64,000 nt of DNA from Blasia pusilla (Eukaryota > Marchantiophyta > Marchantiopsida > Blasiales), in assembly GCA_050084515.1 (NCBI GenBank), contig CM114273.1, forward strand, positions 2,914,001 to 2,978,000. The letters are read 5' to 3'. This document shows, in pieces, positions 21,320-32,878 of the stretch. How positions within the stretch are numbered: the stretch's first letter is position 1; every line of letters begins with the position of its first letter. Position numbers and translations under genes: made by a program. The notes beneath the pieces were generated by a model. That model had not been told where the DNA came from. It ran no database searches and worked only from the letters and a program-made list of their open reading frames with translations.

Positions 21320-23762
21320 TCAAGCGAGAAGCCAGAAGTTCTTTTGCCACTGGCTGTTGATCAGGTACCCGCCCAGTCGCCTGCTCTTCTTCCTCACTGC
21401 TAACGTCAAGCAGTCGGAGTTATTGATGCAGTACTCTGCCAAACTGTCCTTCTTCTTCCTCACCAACCTGCTCACATACATATAAATCCACCCTTCCCGC
21501 GATGAGATCCTCTCTTCGGAGACGACTACGGACCGAATTCTACAACTCCTCCCGAATCTAAAGCAATCGACCCACGAGCACCCACGGAGACAGACCAGAG
21601 TAAACCCTTCTCTCCTTCGGAGGCTTCGGCCCACAGCAAGCATGAAGAAAACCACCCACGAGACAATCCAGAGGAACCGCAACACAAATGTCACAAACAA
21701 TCCGAGAGATTCCGCATACGGAAGTAGTCGGAGGCGAGGGCGGACACATACCTCCAGAGGACGGAGGGCTTACGTTGGCCCAAGACGAGAACAGAGCATT
21801 CCAATTTCTTGGCCTGTGCAACGATAGTGGGGCCCTTGTCTCCTTCCACCACGAGAATCTCTACCTCCACCTGCGAGGTACCGAATCGCTCTTAAGTCAG
21901 CCAACTCACAACCATAACGAGCTCCGGATCATGAAACGCAAGAAAGAGCATTTCTCCGCTCCAAATAAACAAATCCTCGCATTTAAGAAGAAAGACCGAA
22001 AAGCAAGCACTTTCTGCAGCTCGTCCGGCTTGCCCATAGCCCATACTCGCGATATGCTGCCTGTCGTAGCCTCGCAACCTCATCAGATGTCTTCACTTTA
22101 TCCCCAAAGCACAAAGCAGTGCCTGTCACAGCCTGACTACCAAGAGAGCGAGAGGCGGAGAAAGAGACGAAGAATCGATAACTCATTGGGTTCGCGGATT
22201 CGACTAGTACGCACGAGTCGCTACCATATCCGGACGGAGTATCGGGAGATGGTCGAGGATAGGGTGCGTTCGAGTTCTTCAATGAAGAAATGACAGAAAG
22301 GAAGGGTCGAGAGCCTGAGATTGGAGTGGTTTGCGCTCACCTCATGTCTACATGTTGCGGCTATCGTCTTGAAGGAGTTGGCAAGCTCCCAGCCTGCCTC
22401 TTCATTCTTTCTTCGCACCTCCTCTACGGCCTTGGCGTTGAAGAAGCTGGCTGCAGAAAAACAAATTAACACAATGCACTTCAACCGATCAGAATCCACA
22501 GCCACGAGCGCCCGAGCCAAGCCCCGACGTGATGAAATTTGGCCACCCCCATTGAGCATTAAGGAAAAAAATCACACTATTCCAGCGGCCCCCGATCTCT
22601 GCCAACGCTCCGGTAATTACTCCGCAAGAATCTAGTTATTCGAGTCGTCAGCCGATTTCATGGGTCTCGTTAGACCTCGATCGGAGACGATGAGATCGCA
22701 AAGTGTAGCAGACGATTAGGATCGCAGCCGAAACAGTCTACAGACTCCGCTCACTGCCCGAAACGACGGCACGAGCGCATGGAGACACGATTGATGTTTT
22801 TTCCCCGACGGAGGATCCTAACCGCAACTGACGCAAGATCCGCAGGGTTTGGGGAATGGGACCATCGAGTCTCGTGGAGCCTTGATTGTAAACTGCCGAA
22901 TTGCCCGGCTCATCTCACGTGCTGCGGGATGGTCAGGCATGGTAGTGTTCGAACAGACTGGGTGCTCAATTCGCACATACAGCAGGTGGAAAATCTTCCA
23001 CCTCTACTACTACAGACGAGAAATTCAGCCCAGCTTGAAAACAACCGTCAAGCGCTCATTACGAAAGACAACTCCAACTCGCTTCTTCCTGCTGCGCAAT
23101 TTGACGAGCACCAAAGCTCCAGCGAATTCAGCGATCGGCAGAAATAGTCTCGACTCCAGACAGACTTGACGTTTTCGCCCCCACGTGCTCAGTGCGAAAC
23201 GCCGAAAACAAGAACATGCCCCGGGAGAAAACGCTTGAAACACTTGAAACAACTCTGGTGCTTCAAGATGGAAAACCTCCGGTATGAAATCACTCGTCTT
23301 TCGCTAGAGCGAACTAACGAATGACGCAATTTTCACTGTCCTCGGGCTCCAGAGAGAGAGAGAGAGAGTACCGTGAGAGGAATAGGAGAGACGGGGATAT
23401 GGAGACGATTGGACATGGAGGAGAGTAAGAACGTCGAGGGGTTGCACGACATGCGAGAGGGCCCATTTGAGAGCGAGCTTGGACTCCTGCGAAGAGTCCA
23501 CGACCACCATTACTCGCTTGCACTGCTCCGCGTGGCCCTTGCTGGAGTCTTCCACGAGACTCTGCCTCTCTGTCGACCACCCGTGGCCTCCGTGACTACC
23601 ATGTCCCAGCTGCTGTTGCTGCTGCTGCTTCTTCCTGCTAATCCCTTTCCTCACTGCCTTCATCCTCCCGTCCCCCTCCGGTGAATGAGCAGCCAGCTCT
23701 CCGCACCATGCCCCTCCGCCCCTCCCCATTCTCTTCCTCACATGCATCATGGCTCGGTCCAC
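21320..23762 (-). CDS. Plant universal stress protein (USP) family, four exons
   Basis: Four exons can be assembled on - with GT-AG borders and consistent phases: 23372-23762, 22341-22450, 21752-21870 and 21320-21467 (stop), totalling 768 bases and about 255 residues. After a basic, Gln-rich leader (poly-Q at residues 46-51) the USP alpha/beta fold starts at about residue 82 with CKRVMVVVDSSQESKLALKW, then VLTLLHVQ. Later exons give GWELANSFKTIAATCRHEVE, EILVVEGDKGPTIV and CSVLVLGQRKPSVLW, and the C-terminus EYCINNSDCLTLAVRKKSRR followed by GGYLINSQWQKNFWLL. This closing pattern is typical of a plant USP subgroup. The classic G-2X-G-9X-G(S/T) ATP motif is not seen, so ATP binding is doubtful. 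USPs are cytosolic or nuclear stress-response proteins; no substrate can be inferred. Confidence 0.9.
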
Positions 23763-24930
23763 TCGCCCCCTTCAATGAAAATTCCTCTCCTCCCACCTGC
23801 TGCTGTCGTTGTAACCAAACCGACGGGGGTGGAGAAGTTCCTGAGAGCTCGCACGATCGACGAAATCACGAGAGCTATATCTGTTCGGATCGGGATTCTA
23901 TTTTCTCTCCAGGAACCGCGAGGACCTCCCAGAAATATTCGGGCGATCCACAGGGTCACTCTTCGCGCTCCAACACGTCAGAGATTGTGTCCGCGAGCTC
24001 CTAGTTATGAGAATTTGTTTTCCTTATTGCACGGCCGCACTGAGGGGAATGGGGACACAGCGCGCAGAGAGGGAGGGAGAGAGAGAGAGAGATACAGACG
24101 GACAGGGGAAGAGAGAGGGAGAAAGTGAGCAGCTGCACTAAGAGAGAGCACGTCCTTTACTACAGGTACCACTCACTCCCTGTTCAGAGAAATTATGTTC
24201 CTTAATATGCTCCACCTCTTTCGTCTCCTTCGTGTGCACTCTATCCTCTTCCGAACAGAAATCACTAGCGACTGCAGAGTCGAGCGATGTGATTTGCTGT
24301 GCGAACCTCCTGAGCTCGACTTCGACGATGACGACGAGCGGACTGCCCTCCGCACGATACGCGTAGCCACGATTCACGCGCCCACTGCTCCCCCGATCGC
24401 TTGGAACCCCGCACTAGCAACGCCCCGGCCCCGCTCTTCCAACTGCTTTCTCATCAGAATCCGCGAGCCCTGTCGATCCTCACTCCGAAAGCCGCGGGAA
24501 GTTACGAAATTCTCTCGTCTGTCCGCATTTGTTGTTGTGTGCAAATGCATCAGCTCCCACCTCAAGACACACACTTCTCCTCCACTGCATAGAGTCAGTC
24601 TCTCTTCTCTCTCTCTCTCTCGCTCGCTCACTGCCGTCCTCTGTCGGAGGACACATCTTTCCTCTGGCGACCGGTAATCATTATTTTATCGTTTTATTTA
24701 TCATTTTACGCCCCCCGCGACTGTGAAAAGGGAAACTAGACTCCCGCAGGTGAAAGAGCCGCCGTAAGGCGCGCGCGCCGCATCCGGACAAGTGAGGTGA
24801 AAACCAAGAGTTTCTTGTTTACTCTCTCCCTCCCTCGGGAATTTGAATTCACCCCACGCCCAGATCCCGTCGTGGGCGGGCGGGCGGGCGGGCAGGCAGG
24901 CAGGCAGGCAGGCGGGCGGGCAGGGCGGCA
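23763..24930. promoter_or_regulatory. Upstream region of the USP gene with simple repeats
   Basis: GC-rich sequence 5' of the USP start codon, with a (GA)n run at about 24070-24092 and a (TC)n run at about 24601-24622. A GA run also lies inside the first intron at about 23351-23368. Open frames overlap on both strands and show no domains. Promoter function is inferred from position only. Confidence 0.4.
24876..24928. repeat. GGCG/GGCA tetranucleotide microsatellite
   Basis: A run of GGGC units changing to GGCA units and back to GGCG, about 50 bp. It accounts for the Pro/Ala/Cys-rich open frame seen on -. Confidence 0.9.
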
Positions 24931-27900
24931 CCTTCCTACTTAATTATTACTGCTTGGCGCTTAGCTTTCTTAGCTACTAATCTGCTCTCGGAATCTAGGC
25001 TAAACAAACCTCGACCGCATCTAATCCGCATGCTTACAACGGAATACTCTGCCTAGCCCTGCGCTCAGCGCTCTTATCCCGAGGGCCGGGATCCCTTTAG
25101 AGGAACTTCTTGTACGAGAACACTTCCCTTCCTTGCCACGTTACTTCCATTCTTTTAGTCCGGTACTGCAGTAATTTGAAATATAGGAGCCTGAAATTTT
25201 TTTAAATTAGGGAGAGTAACGTGGCATTTGCTTTTGCGTCCGGTGTTGGATTATCCTAATGCGTATTTTTAAGAGTACTGGTTTAAGAGAATGGAAAAGC
25301 AAAGATTTACTCCACTCACATGTGAGTTGTGGGGCAAGGCAATTTAAATTCTAAGTTAGATACGGACCCAATAAAATATATGAATTTAAATGAGACTAAC
25401 CATATGTAACTTAGGTAAATATGCCACGCGTGTTATTTCTATTCTTACTAGTAGTTTATAGTCCATGCAAGTAATTGATATTCAAATCGCCCCTAACATT
25501 ATATTCTTGTAGTTTATGTTTTGAAAAAACAAAATTTGTTGTTTGAACATAACGTGTCATAAGGTTTTTCAAAATCAAAAAGCCATATTCTATAAGTAAT
25601 ATATATTCATAGTTGACCTTTCTAGTTTTGGATTGAGTTGTCCTTTTAGATACATTCTTTTGACTAGCTTGCTTGAAATTATAGGTTAGGGGTGAAATCC
25701 TTTTTATTCTAAAATAAATATCAAAAGAGGACAAAGAAACATAATACCATCCCTGGAGGGGAAGGAGTTAAGAAATTAAAAAAAGGAATGCAAGATCCTC
25801 AATTGGAATCAAATGATGGACTTGTCACCTCTCCAAGCTTAATTGGCAATGTGGTAGGGGTCTTTTCTCTTTTTATGTTCTCTCTTTGGAATGTTTCTCT
25901 ATGACAATGATTGTGTGCTAAGTTTCCATGGTAGAATCTTATTTTCATATTGTAATAAATATTTTATTTGTCAAAATAAAAATTACTGCTATTTTAAATT
26001 GGATAAATGGATGGAAAAAATATTCAATTCATGAAATTCTATTATCCATGTCATATTGGTTTCGAATGAGCAATGATGTTAGTCATATAATTTCTTCAAT
26101 TTTCCTGCTTTTAGCCCTTTTTATATCATTTTTTTGGTCAATTTTAGCCTTCCCGTCTTGGGATCACTCATTACTTTTGAATTTCCTTGTTTTTTTAATG
26201 TTTTATTCCATAAATTTTTTTCCAAAAATAATAAATTTTTTAATGATAGAAAATTTATCAAGAATGAAAGATATAAGAGTAGAACTTGGGAAAGGTTGAA
26301 AAACTATTCTTTCATGAATCTATATAGACTATTATCAAAGAATGCCCTTTCATTTTGCAAACACATATCCCTTCAAACTTTCAATCAATAAGATAGTTCA
26401 CTTTATGAATAAAAAAGATTGATCAAAGTTAATTAAAATTGTCATTTAAAAACTCCCAGAGTTCATTATGGGAGGTACTTTAAATTGGTATATCGCATGA
26501 GTTTACACCACTATTATTTGTAGTAGAATCATAATATCATTTAAAATAAGAATCTTTAATTTTCAATAAAATATTGTAATAATGATCTCCACAATTTGAA
26601 CGTGCTACCAAAATTTCTTCGCTAAGAGACTTCGGAACACAATAAAGATTTATTGACAACACTAAATAGCGAATTTTATGAATTAAAGGTTTTCCTTGAG
26701 TTGATAAAACAAAGTAAAAGCAAAATGAAGATGTTAAGTTCATTGCTTGAAAGATCTTTGGTAGGTTTATTTTAAAAATTTACATCCTTGTCATGTCTAA
26801 ATTTATTCACATCTTAAATCGTAAAATAATTTGAATGAATGGATTTAAGTTTCTCCTAATGAAACCTAATGATCTTATGTCTTCGTGCATTGCACATTCA
26901 ACGTCGATAGTAAAAGCTTTTACCCTCCCCCATCATAATTCTCATTTTCTTTTGGCTTAAATATTTATTTTGCTTCTAGTAGCACCACATTATGAATCTA
27001 AATGAACTAAGGGCCAAAGGGTTGCATAGTGGCCACACTCATTTATTTTTCTGAGCTCCTTTTTGGGGGAGACAAAATCATAAAGTCTACATTACGCGAA
27101 GAAGGGAAACCCTTTAGCACACTTAAGAACAAAAAAAGAATAATATTCTGGATCCCCTATGCTATAATCTCCGTGGTATGGTACTACAAATCATATTCGA
27201 CTGATAAGTGTTTTATTACAACTCGACCCACATTAATAAAAATGCATAAGTACGATGTTTCGATGCTCCTATTTCCTTCTAATTCTTCTAATTCTTTCAA
27301 GTTTATATTAAAGTGTATATTCGTGGGTCATTCTTTCTTTTTGATTGGGTTGAATGTGATCAGTTTGGTAATAACTTTTTCATCCCCTCCAGTTCTCACT
27401 AACTTTTTAATGACTTTCTTCTCGAAAGAAATACTAACTATCCTCGAGAACATTAGTGACATAATTAACCCGACTGACTACTACATAAAGTAAGACCAGT
27501 GGAGGTCCACTCGAGGGAGTTTCAGACACGGATGTTCTGATTAATTATTCCCATTAATTTAAGGTCTTGTTGCATGAGCTACTTAGTGCCGGTGAGATCC
27601 CAGATTCGCAACTGACCTTCGCAGGTGTTTGGAGAAAAGGAACTAACAAAATCATCATTAGATCCACTAATGATGATCAGCTCCGTAAGTAAGCTCTTGT
27701 GACTTGTCTAGCCTGGATCCCTGGTTATTACCCTTCAGGGAATCAAGGGTTTGTCTGCTAATCTCTGTCGTCGTTATGGGGGACTCTTCCAGTCCTGCGG
27801 TTTGTGCTCTGCGGCCATAATGAGAGGACCAACCCCACCACTAGCGGCCCTTAATTACTCTAACCGGCCACAAAAAGACAAGTATTAAGCAGACGGACTC

Positions 27901-29903
27901 ACTGACGGAGTGGGGAGCGGTTTGTGAGTTTGTCTCTCTCTCTCCTCTTCTAACTCCCACTGTAGAGGTGGTAGTAGCAAAGGGAGAGAAGAGCCGCGAG
28001 AGAATGCATGCGCAGCAAGAAAGCTGGACTGGACGGAGACTGGACGGACGGGATACGAAGAGGAGGAATTCATCCATCCAATTATGGACCAGAAAGGTGA
28101 ACTTGTTTTCCTTTCCTTTTCTACTTTATTTAAAATCGCGTTAAGAAATGGTGAATGTAGAGGGGAGGTAAGCGAAATATTTGTTTTCTAGAGAGTGAAC
28201 TCCTAATTCCTTAGATTGTTTCTTCTTAATGTAACCTTTCTATACTTATATTCATAGCAATTTTTGGATCTAGTTATTCGTCTTGCAAAATTTTTTTTTT
28301 TGAGGGTGAACACTTTCCGAATTCTTGAAAATTTATCCGAATTATTTCCCTGCCTGCATGAATTTATTTGTGCATTCCTAATTTTCGTTAGTGCTCTCGT
28401 CATTCCATTGGACGGGTAAAACTCATGCTTAAGTTGTTCATAAGAGCGCATTAGTGAATTTTCAACTCTTCATCCGTCAAACTTTCGGATGTCACGTCTC
28501 AAGAAGTCCACAACAACTTTCTTTCTTGAGTCGGTGGTTCAACATGTATCACCACAATCTTTGGGTGACAAATGGCTGCAATAAAAAAAGAAATTAAAAT
28601 ATGGCGTGGAATAGGAATGTGGTAGTCGATACGTTCGTTCAAAGTGATTATTCTATGGCATGTGGAGGCTAATTTTAAAGAAGTCAGATTCACCTAAATA
28701 TCGAGGGTTTGACCACCAAAATAGGACATGTGGATTATCCTCTTTCTATCTCAAGGAAACGAAAGGACGATTTTCCCAAATTTTCAAGGCTTTAGAGCAT
28801 ATTATTCCCTTGAATTTAGAATGGTGACGTCATAAAACAAACTTGTAGGGTTCCAACTGAATTCTCCCGATGGGCAATAAGTTCATGCCGCAAAATAGAA
28901 ATAAATAGTTTCCAGAATATTTTATTTCCTTAATTCCAATAATATCACACTTGGCCCCCTAACTGGTGACGTGCCATGCGATACGAGATTTGCAAAGGTC
29001 AGCAAAATACTACTATTTTCTCTGCCCTTATTACTATTATTTATTAAAAGAAGCGAAAATGGTCTTCGCCGGGAAGAGTCTTTCACGCTACAGGAGTACG
29101 TACACATAGACTTTCCGTTTGACTCGTCAGTCACCGGACCGCAGTCAAGCCGGCCCACTATGGTGGAGACGGTGGTGACCACAGGTGTAGTTAGTCTACC
29201 CCGTACGGAAACTGCGGATCCCCAAAATGGTGACGTGGTAGACACGTGACGATGGGTTGCAGCAACACGTGATCTCTGAAGTTCTCCCGTATAGAAGTAA
29301 GTAATTAGGACAGTTGGAAGAAGGACTTATGGAGAAACTTGCTCAACCCTTCAAACGAAAGAAAGTTCGGTTTATTAAGGCCACTCACTTTAACTTATGC
29401 CCCTAGTAAGCAGAAGTCCGGCCATTCACCCAACCTCAACCCACTCCACACATGTGAACTTAAAGTAATAATAAAAACATTTTTTTATGAAATTAATATC
29501 CTTCAAAGAGTACCAAATTTTCTTCCATATGTCAATATTAAATCGTTATTTGAAAAAAAGAATACCAAGGCGGTACCTATTTTTTCAAACGGAATTCTTT
29601 GGAACCATGGCGGTCAGAGGTGGTTCAGACTGGCCCGGGGTTAGCTAGCCCTGTTGTCCACAATCCAAGATTACCGGTTTGCCCCCTTGACCATGGTTCG
29701 TGTTTTTTCTTAAATCTAAAATAATGAAAAATAATGGTTAAATCCTAACTGTAGTTTAACCCTAGTCTTCAAAATGTTCCTTTCTCTTTCTTAATTCCCA
29801 ATAATCTGAATAAAATGGTTAAATCCTATCAACAGTTCTTCTTTAAAGTTTTTTTAAAGAATTTTATATACAAGAAATTCGCAATATTCTCCGTTTCCTT
29901 TCA
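24931..29903. other. AT-rich, gene-poor tract
   Basis: No gene supported. The longest open frame, 27029-27493 (+, 154 codons), is hydrophobic and lysine-rich, as expected by chance in AT-rich DNA. A segment at about 25708-25760 shares roughly 35-45 bases with the 3' tail of the 50.3-kb retrotransposon (TCAAAAGAGGACAAAGAAA is common to both), so a fragment of that family may sit here. 27500-28080 is less AT-rich and may be another decayed element. Confidence 0.4.
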
Positions 29904-30064
29904 AGCATATCATGCCTTTTGAAGCAACAATGTAACAATTATTGTGAAAACCTTATCCAAAACGCAATAGCACAAATCTCCATTAAAGAAAATATGTGCC
30001 ATAGAGACCTTATGGGTGACAAAATGTGTCACATTAGCTAGTTTCGTTAGTATATACATATATA
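29904..30064 (+). repeat. Dispersed 150-bp repeat, copy 1
   Basis: Begins ATATCATGCCTTTTGAAGCA and continues through AACGCAATAGCACAAATCTC to a (TA)-rich end. It is about 95% identical by eye to 50147-50310 in the same orientation. Both copies finish with TTTCGT plus a TA-rich tail. Confidence 0.88.
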
Positions 30065-30669
30065 TAAAACCTTCAATACCTCCATATAACTTACATGGGC
30101 CATGTGTACTAACTTGGAAAGACCTTCAAAACTTCCAAAAATCTTTCTAAATGATTGGGATGGAGGTCAAATAAATTGGGATTTAAGGACCAACTCACTT
30201 GAGATGAACTAGTCTTAAGTTGGTAGGTATATTCTTGATGATACATTCATAATTTCATACGGTATTTATTCATAAAATTTAATTGAAACCTAAAAGTGTG
30301 GTGTACCCTACAAATGTTGTAATTAACGCAATATTTACTCATCTAATTTATTTTTTATAAATTTTGTAAATTTCTCAAAAATTGTGGGAACCCTCTAAAA
30401 TTGATTTCACACTCACTAGTGGCTTATACAAAATTTTTGTATTATGTACTAATCTACTTGAAGGCTTAAATTCATGCGACTTTTGGTCTAAGTGAATTGA
30501 TTTTCTTTCATATACTATCCAAATAGTAAAAAATTATGTTAGTTAGGTTTGCATTTGTGTTAGAATGTTAGTTAATGTATGCTAATCGAAATCTCTAATT
30601 ATTTATTTTTAGCACTCATCACACTTGTGTCAGATGTTTAAATTTTTTTTTCCATAAAGATATGTTTAG

Positions 30670-31160
30670 AGTTGCAGGGAAATTTTGTCAAATAAGGGAA
30701 CTTAAGGAGAAAAAGGATAAGGATAAGTTTGGAAAAAAAAACCTCATTAGAATTTTGTCTTCAGAGTTTAATTTTTAGTAGGATAGTGGAAGAAATATTA
30801 TGTTTAACCTTCAATAGGAGGAGTGCAAGAGAAAGGGATAAATTTCCATAAGGGGTAGATTGGGTCAAGAAAGAGTGGGATAAATTTCTACCAAGGGACT
30901 GACTTTTTTAAAACATGTTTTATTTTCAATAAGAAAATGGAGGAGAGATAAGTTGAATTTTCATTGGAGGATGGGAGGAAAGTAAGGTATACATTTTCAT
31001 TCTAAAAAGTGAATGTAAGGAATTTTTTTTAAGTGTTACATTTTTAATAGAAGTTTTAGAGGGGAAGGGAGAAGGAATTTTGAATAGGGGGAGGGTAATA
31101 GAGAAATGGATAAACTTTCAACATCAAGTTGGAATAATAAAAGTTTTAAATTTTCACTAA
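30670..31160 (+). repeat. Degenerate AG-rich minisatellite-like tract
   Basis: Loosely repeated phrases such as GGGATAAATTTCCATAAGG, GGGATAAATTTCTACCAAGG, GAGATAAGTTGAATTTTCA and AATGGATAAACTTTCAAC recur at roughly 50-80 bp intervals. The unit is too diverged to define an exact period by eye. Confidence 0.4.
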
Positions 31161-32068
31161 GCAAGGGCTTGGCAAGGGTTTTTCTTTTCTTTTCTCTTAA
31201 ACATAAGTTCTCATGTTTTCTTTTTTAACTGTTTGATCTAGTGTCTCATCAACATTTTCCAAGTTTTTTCTGTACCTGTAGATGCGTTCTGACGTTTCGA
31301 TTTAGTGTTGAATTTTTTTTGTGTTCCTCTAATTCAAGAAAAAGGAGATGACTTCATGCCTTAATAGGAATTATAAGATAGCTCATCTAATTGATACCAT
31401 TTATGGGAATGATGCTTACTATTGGAATGACATCAACCTTTTGGGGGATATTAATATATTAATACCAAAAAATAGAGATGTTGATAAAATTAGTATGGAT
31501 GCATGTCATATTACTTTCATATTGTTGTACTTTTGTGCTTCTTCCTATCAACACTCATCTTGTATCACCCTAAGATATATACGTAGTACATTTAAGTTGT
31601 TTTTAAAGCTTTATAGTACAAAAAGTTCTTTTTATAAAGGATTAAATTACACATCCAATTGAATTTCATTTCTAAACACTTGCTTGCCTTGTTGATCTTC
31701 TCCACATCATTTTTTATTGAAGATTGGTGCAACAATAATATTTCTTGCGAATATAAATGGATCCAAGGACAAGAAAATGGCATGTAATTTGCTTGTCAAT
31801 AGCTGATTTTTGCATTTGCGTATCATGGGATAGATGATGAGATTGTTATGGGGAAAAGAAATGGAGAGCCAATTTTGCATTGACTAGAGTAGATCCCATG
31901 GCATGCATGGGATAAAAAATCACGTTGCCTAGGATTCATTTCTTTTTCTTCTTGCCAATGTCACTAAATTTTGTTCTTGCTAGCCCAATTCCATGTGTCA
32001 CTCAAAGAGATGGTTGAGAATCAAGAAACCTTCCTCCTTTAAAAGCATAGATTACATATAATTCTAAT
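31161..32068. other. AT-rich intergenic sequence
   Basis: A 104-codon open frame at 31348-31662 (+) has no recognisable motif and drifts into AT-rich low-information sequence. No supported gene. Confidence 0.35.
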
Positions 32069-32122
32069 TCACCTTTTGATTTACGTAGATATCACTTCTC
32101 GATATGTCCAACCTTTGCCACC
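32069..32122 (+). pseudogene. Very short Helitron helicase relic
   Basis: Translates to SPFDLRRYHFSICPTFAT, resembling the LPF-L-R-x-QFPI-x-x-xFA motif of plant Helitron helicases. At DNA level CCTTTTGATTTACGTAGA is shared with the fragment at 7478-7699. Only about 18 codons remain, so chance cannot be excluded. Confidence 0.4.
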
Positions 32123-32878
32123 TGTGAAGATAAGAGTCAAAGTCAAACTCTTGAATGCATGAGCAAAGATTTGCCATTTGGTGTGTTCTTTCATAGCCAA
32201 TTTTATTTGGGATTATCTTCAGTAAGTGACATGAGTTTGATAGCTATAATGGTCGACTTGAAAAAAAATCAAACAAAAGAAGTGGATGTTTTTTTTTTTT
32301 ACCTCAAGCTACATTTACTCTTCACACTTTCATCAAATTTCTTCTATCTCATGTAATTTCCTTTCTTCACTCAAAACTTATGTCTCCAACTGCTCCACTA
32401 TCGCTCATTTATGGATTATTGTGCAAAAAATCTCCCAACCTTGCTTAGCTTTGGCATGCAATACTAGTCTACATTCTTAAGAAGCAATAACTTTTCCAAT
32501 TAATAGAATATGACCCATGCGTCTTCTTTTCCATTTATAATTAAATTTATTTGGCAAAACTTGTTATCCGTATAATGGGTGTATACGTACTACCGATCTA
32601 AAGAAAACTCCAGTAGAGTGGAGTGTAATTTTTGGAACAAGTGGAGGGTAATTTTTGTCCACGATTTCCTTGTAAAATATTTCTTTTAGTACAAGTTATG
32701 GAAAATATGTTATCTTCACTTAAGATTCGTGCCATGTTTGAGATGGTTACATTCTTCTTTTCATGAAAGTGTGAATATGTCCATACAAAGTTAGGAAACA
32801 TCTGTACCATAATGGGCAGGGCAATATAAGTGAATTTCGCGTTTCAACGACATCTGGTCCCACGTCCTCAGGCAAATT

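Noticed and set aside
21688-22293. 201-codon open frame on +
   Set aside because: Overlaps USP exon 3 and its flanking introns in antisense; the minus-strand reading gives a clear USP match.
25928-26400. Possible organellar DNA insertion in AT-rich region
   Set aside because: No plastid or mitochondrial gene sequence could be recognised in any frame.
27029-27493. 154-codon open frame on +
   Set aside because: Lies in AT-rich DNA, is hydrophobic and Lys-rich, and has no motif, neighbouring exon or conserved pattern.
30670-31160. Possible CRISPR-like spaced repeats
   Set aside because: Units are diverged and irregularly spaced, and the genome is clearly plant nuclear.
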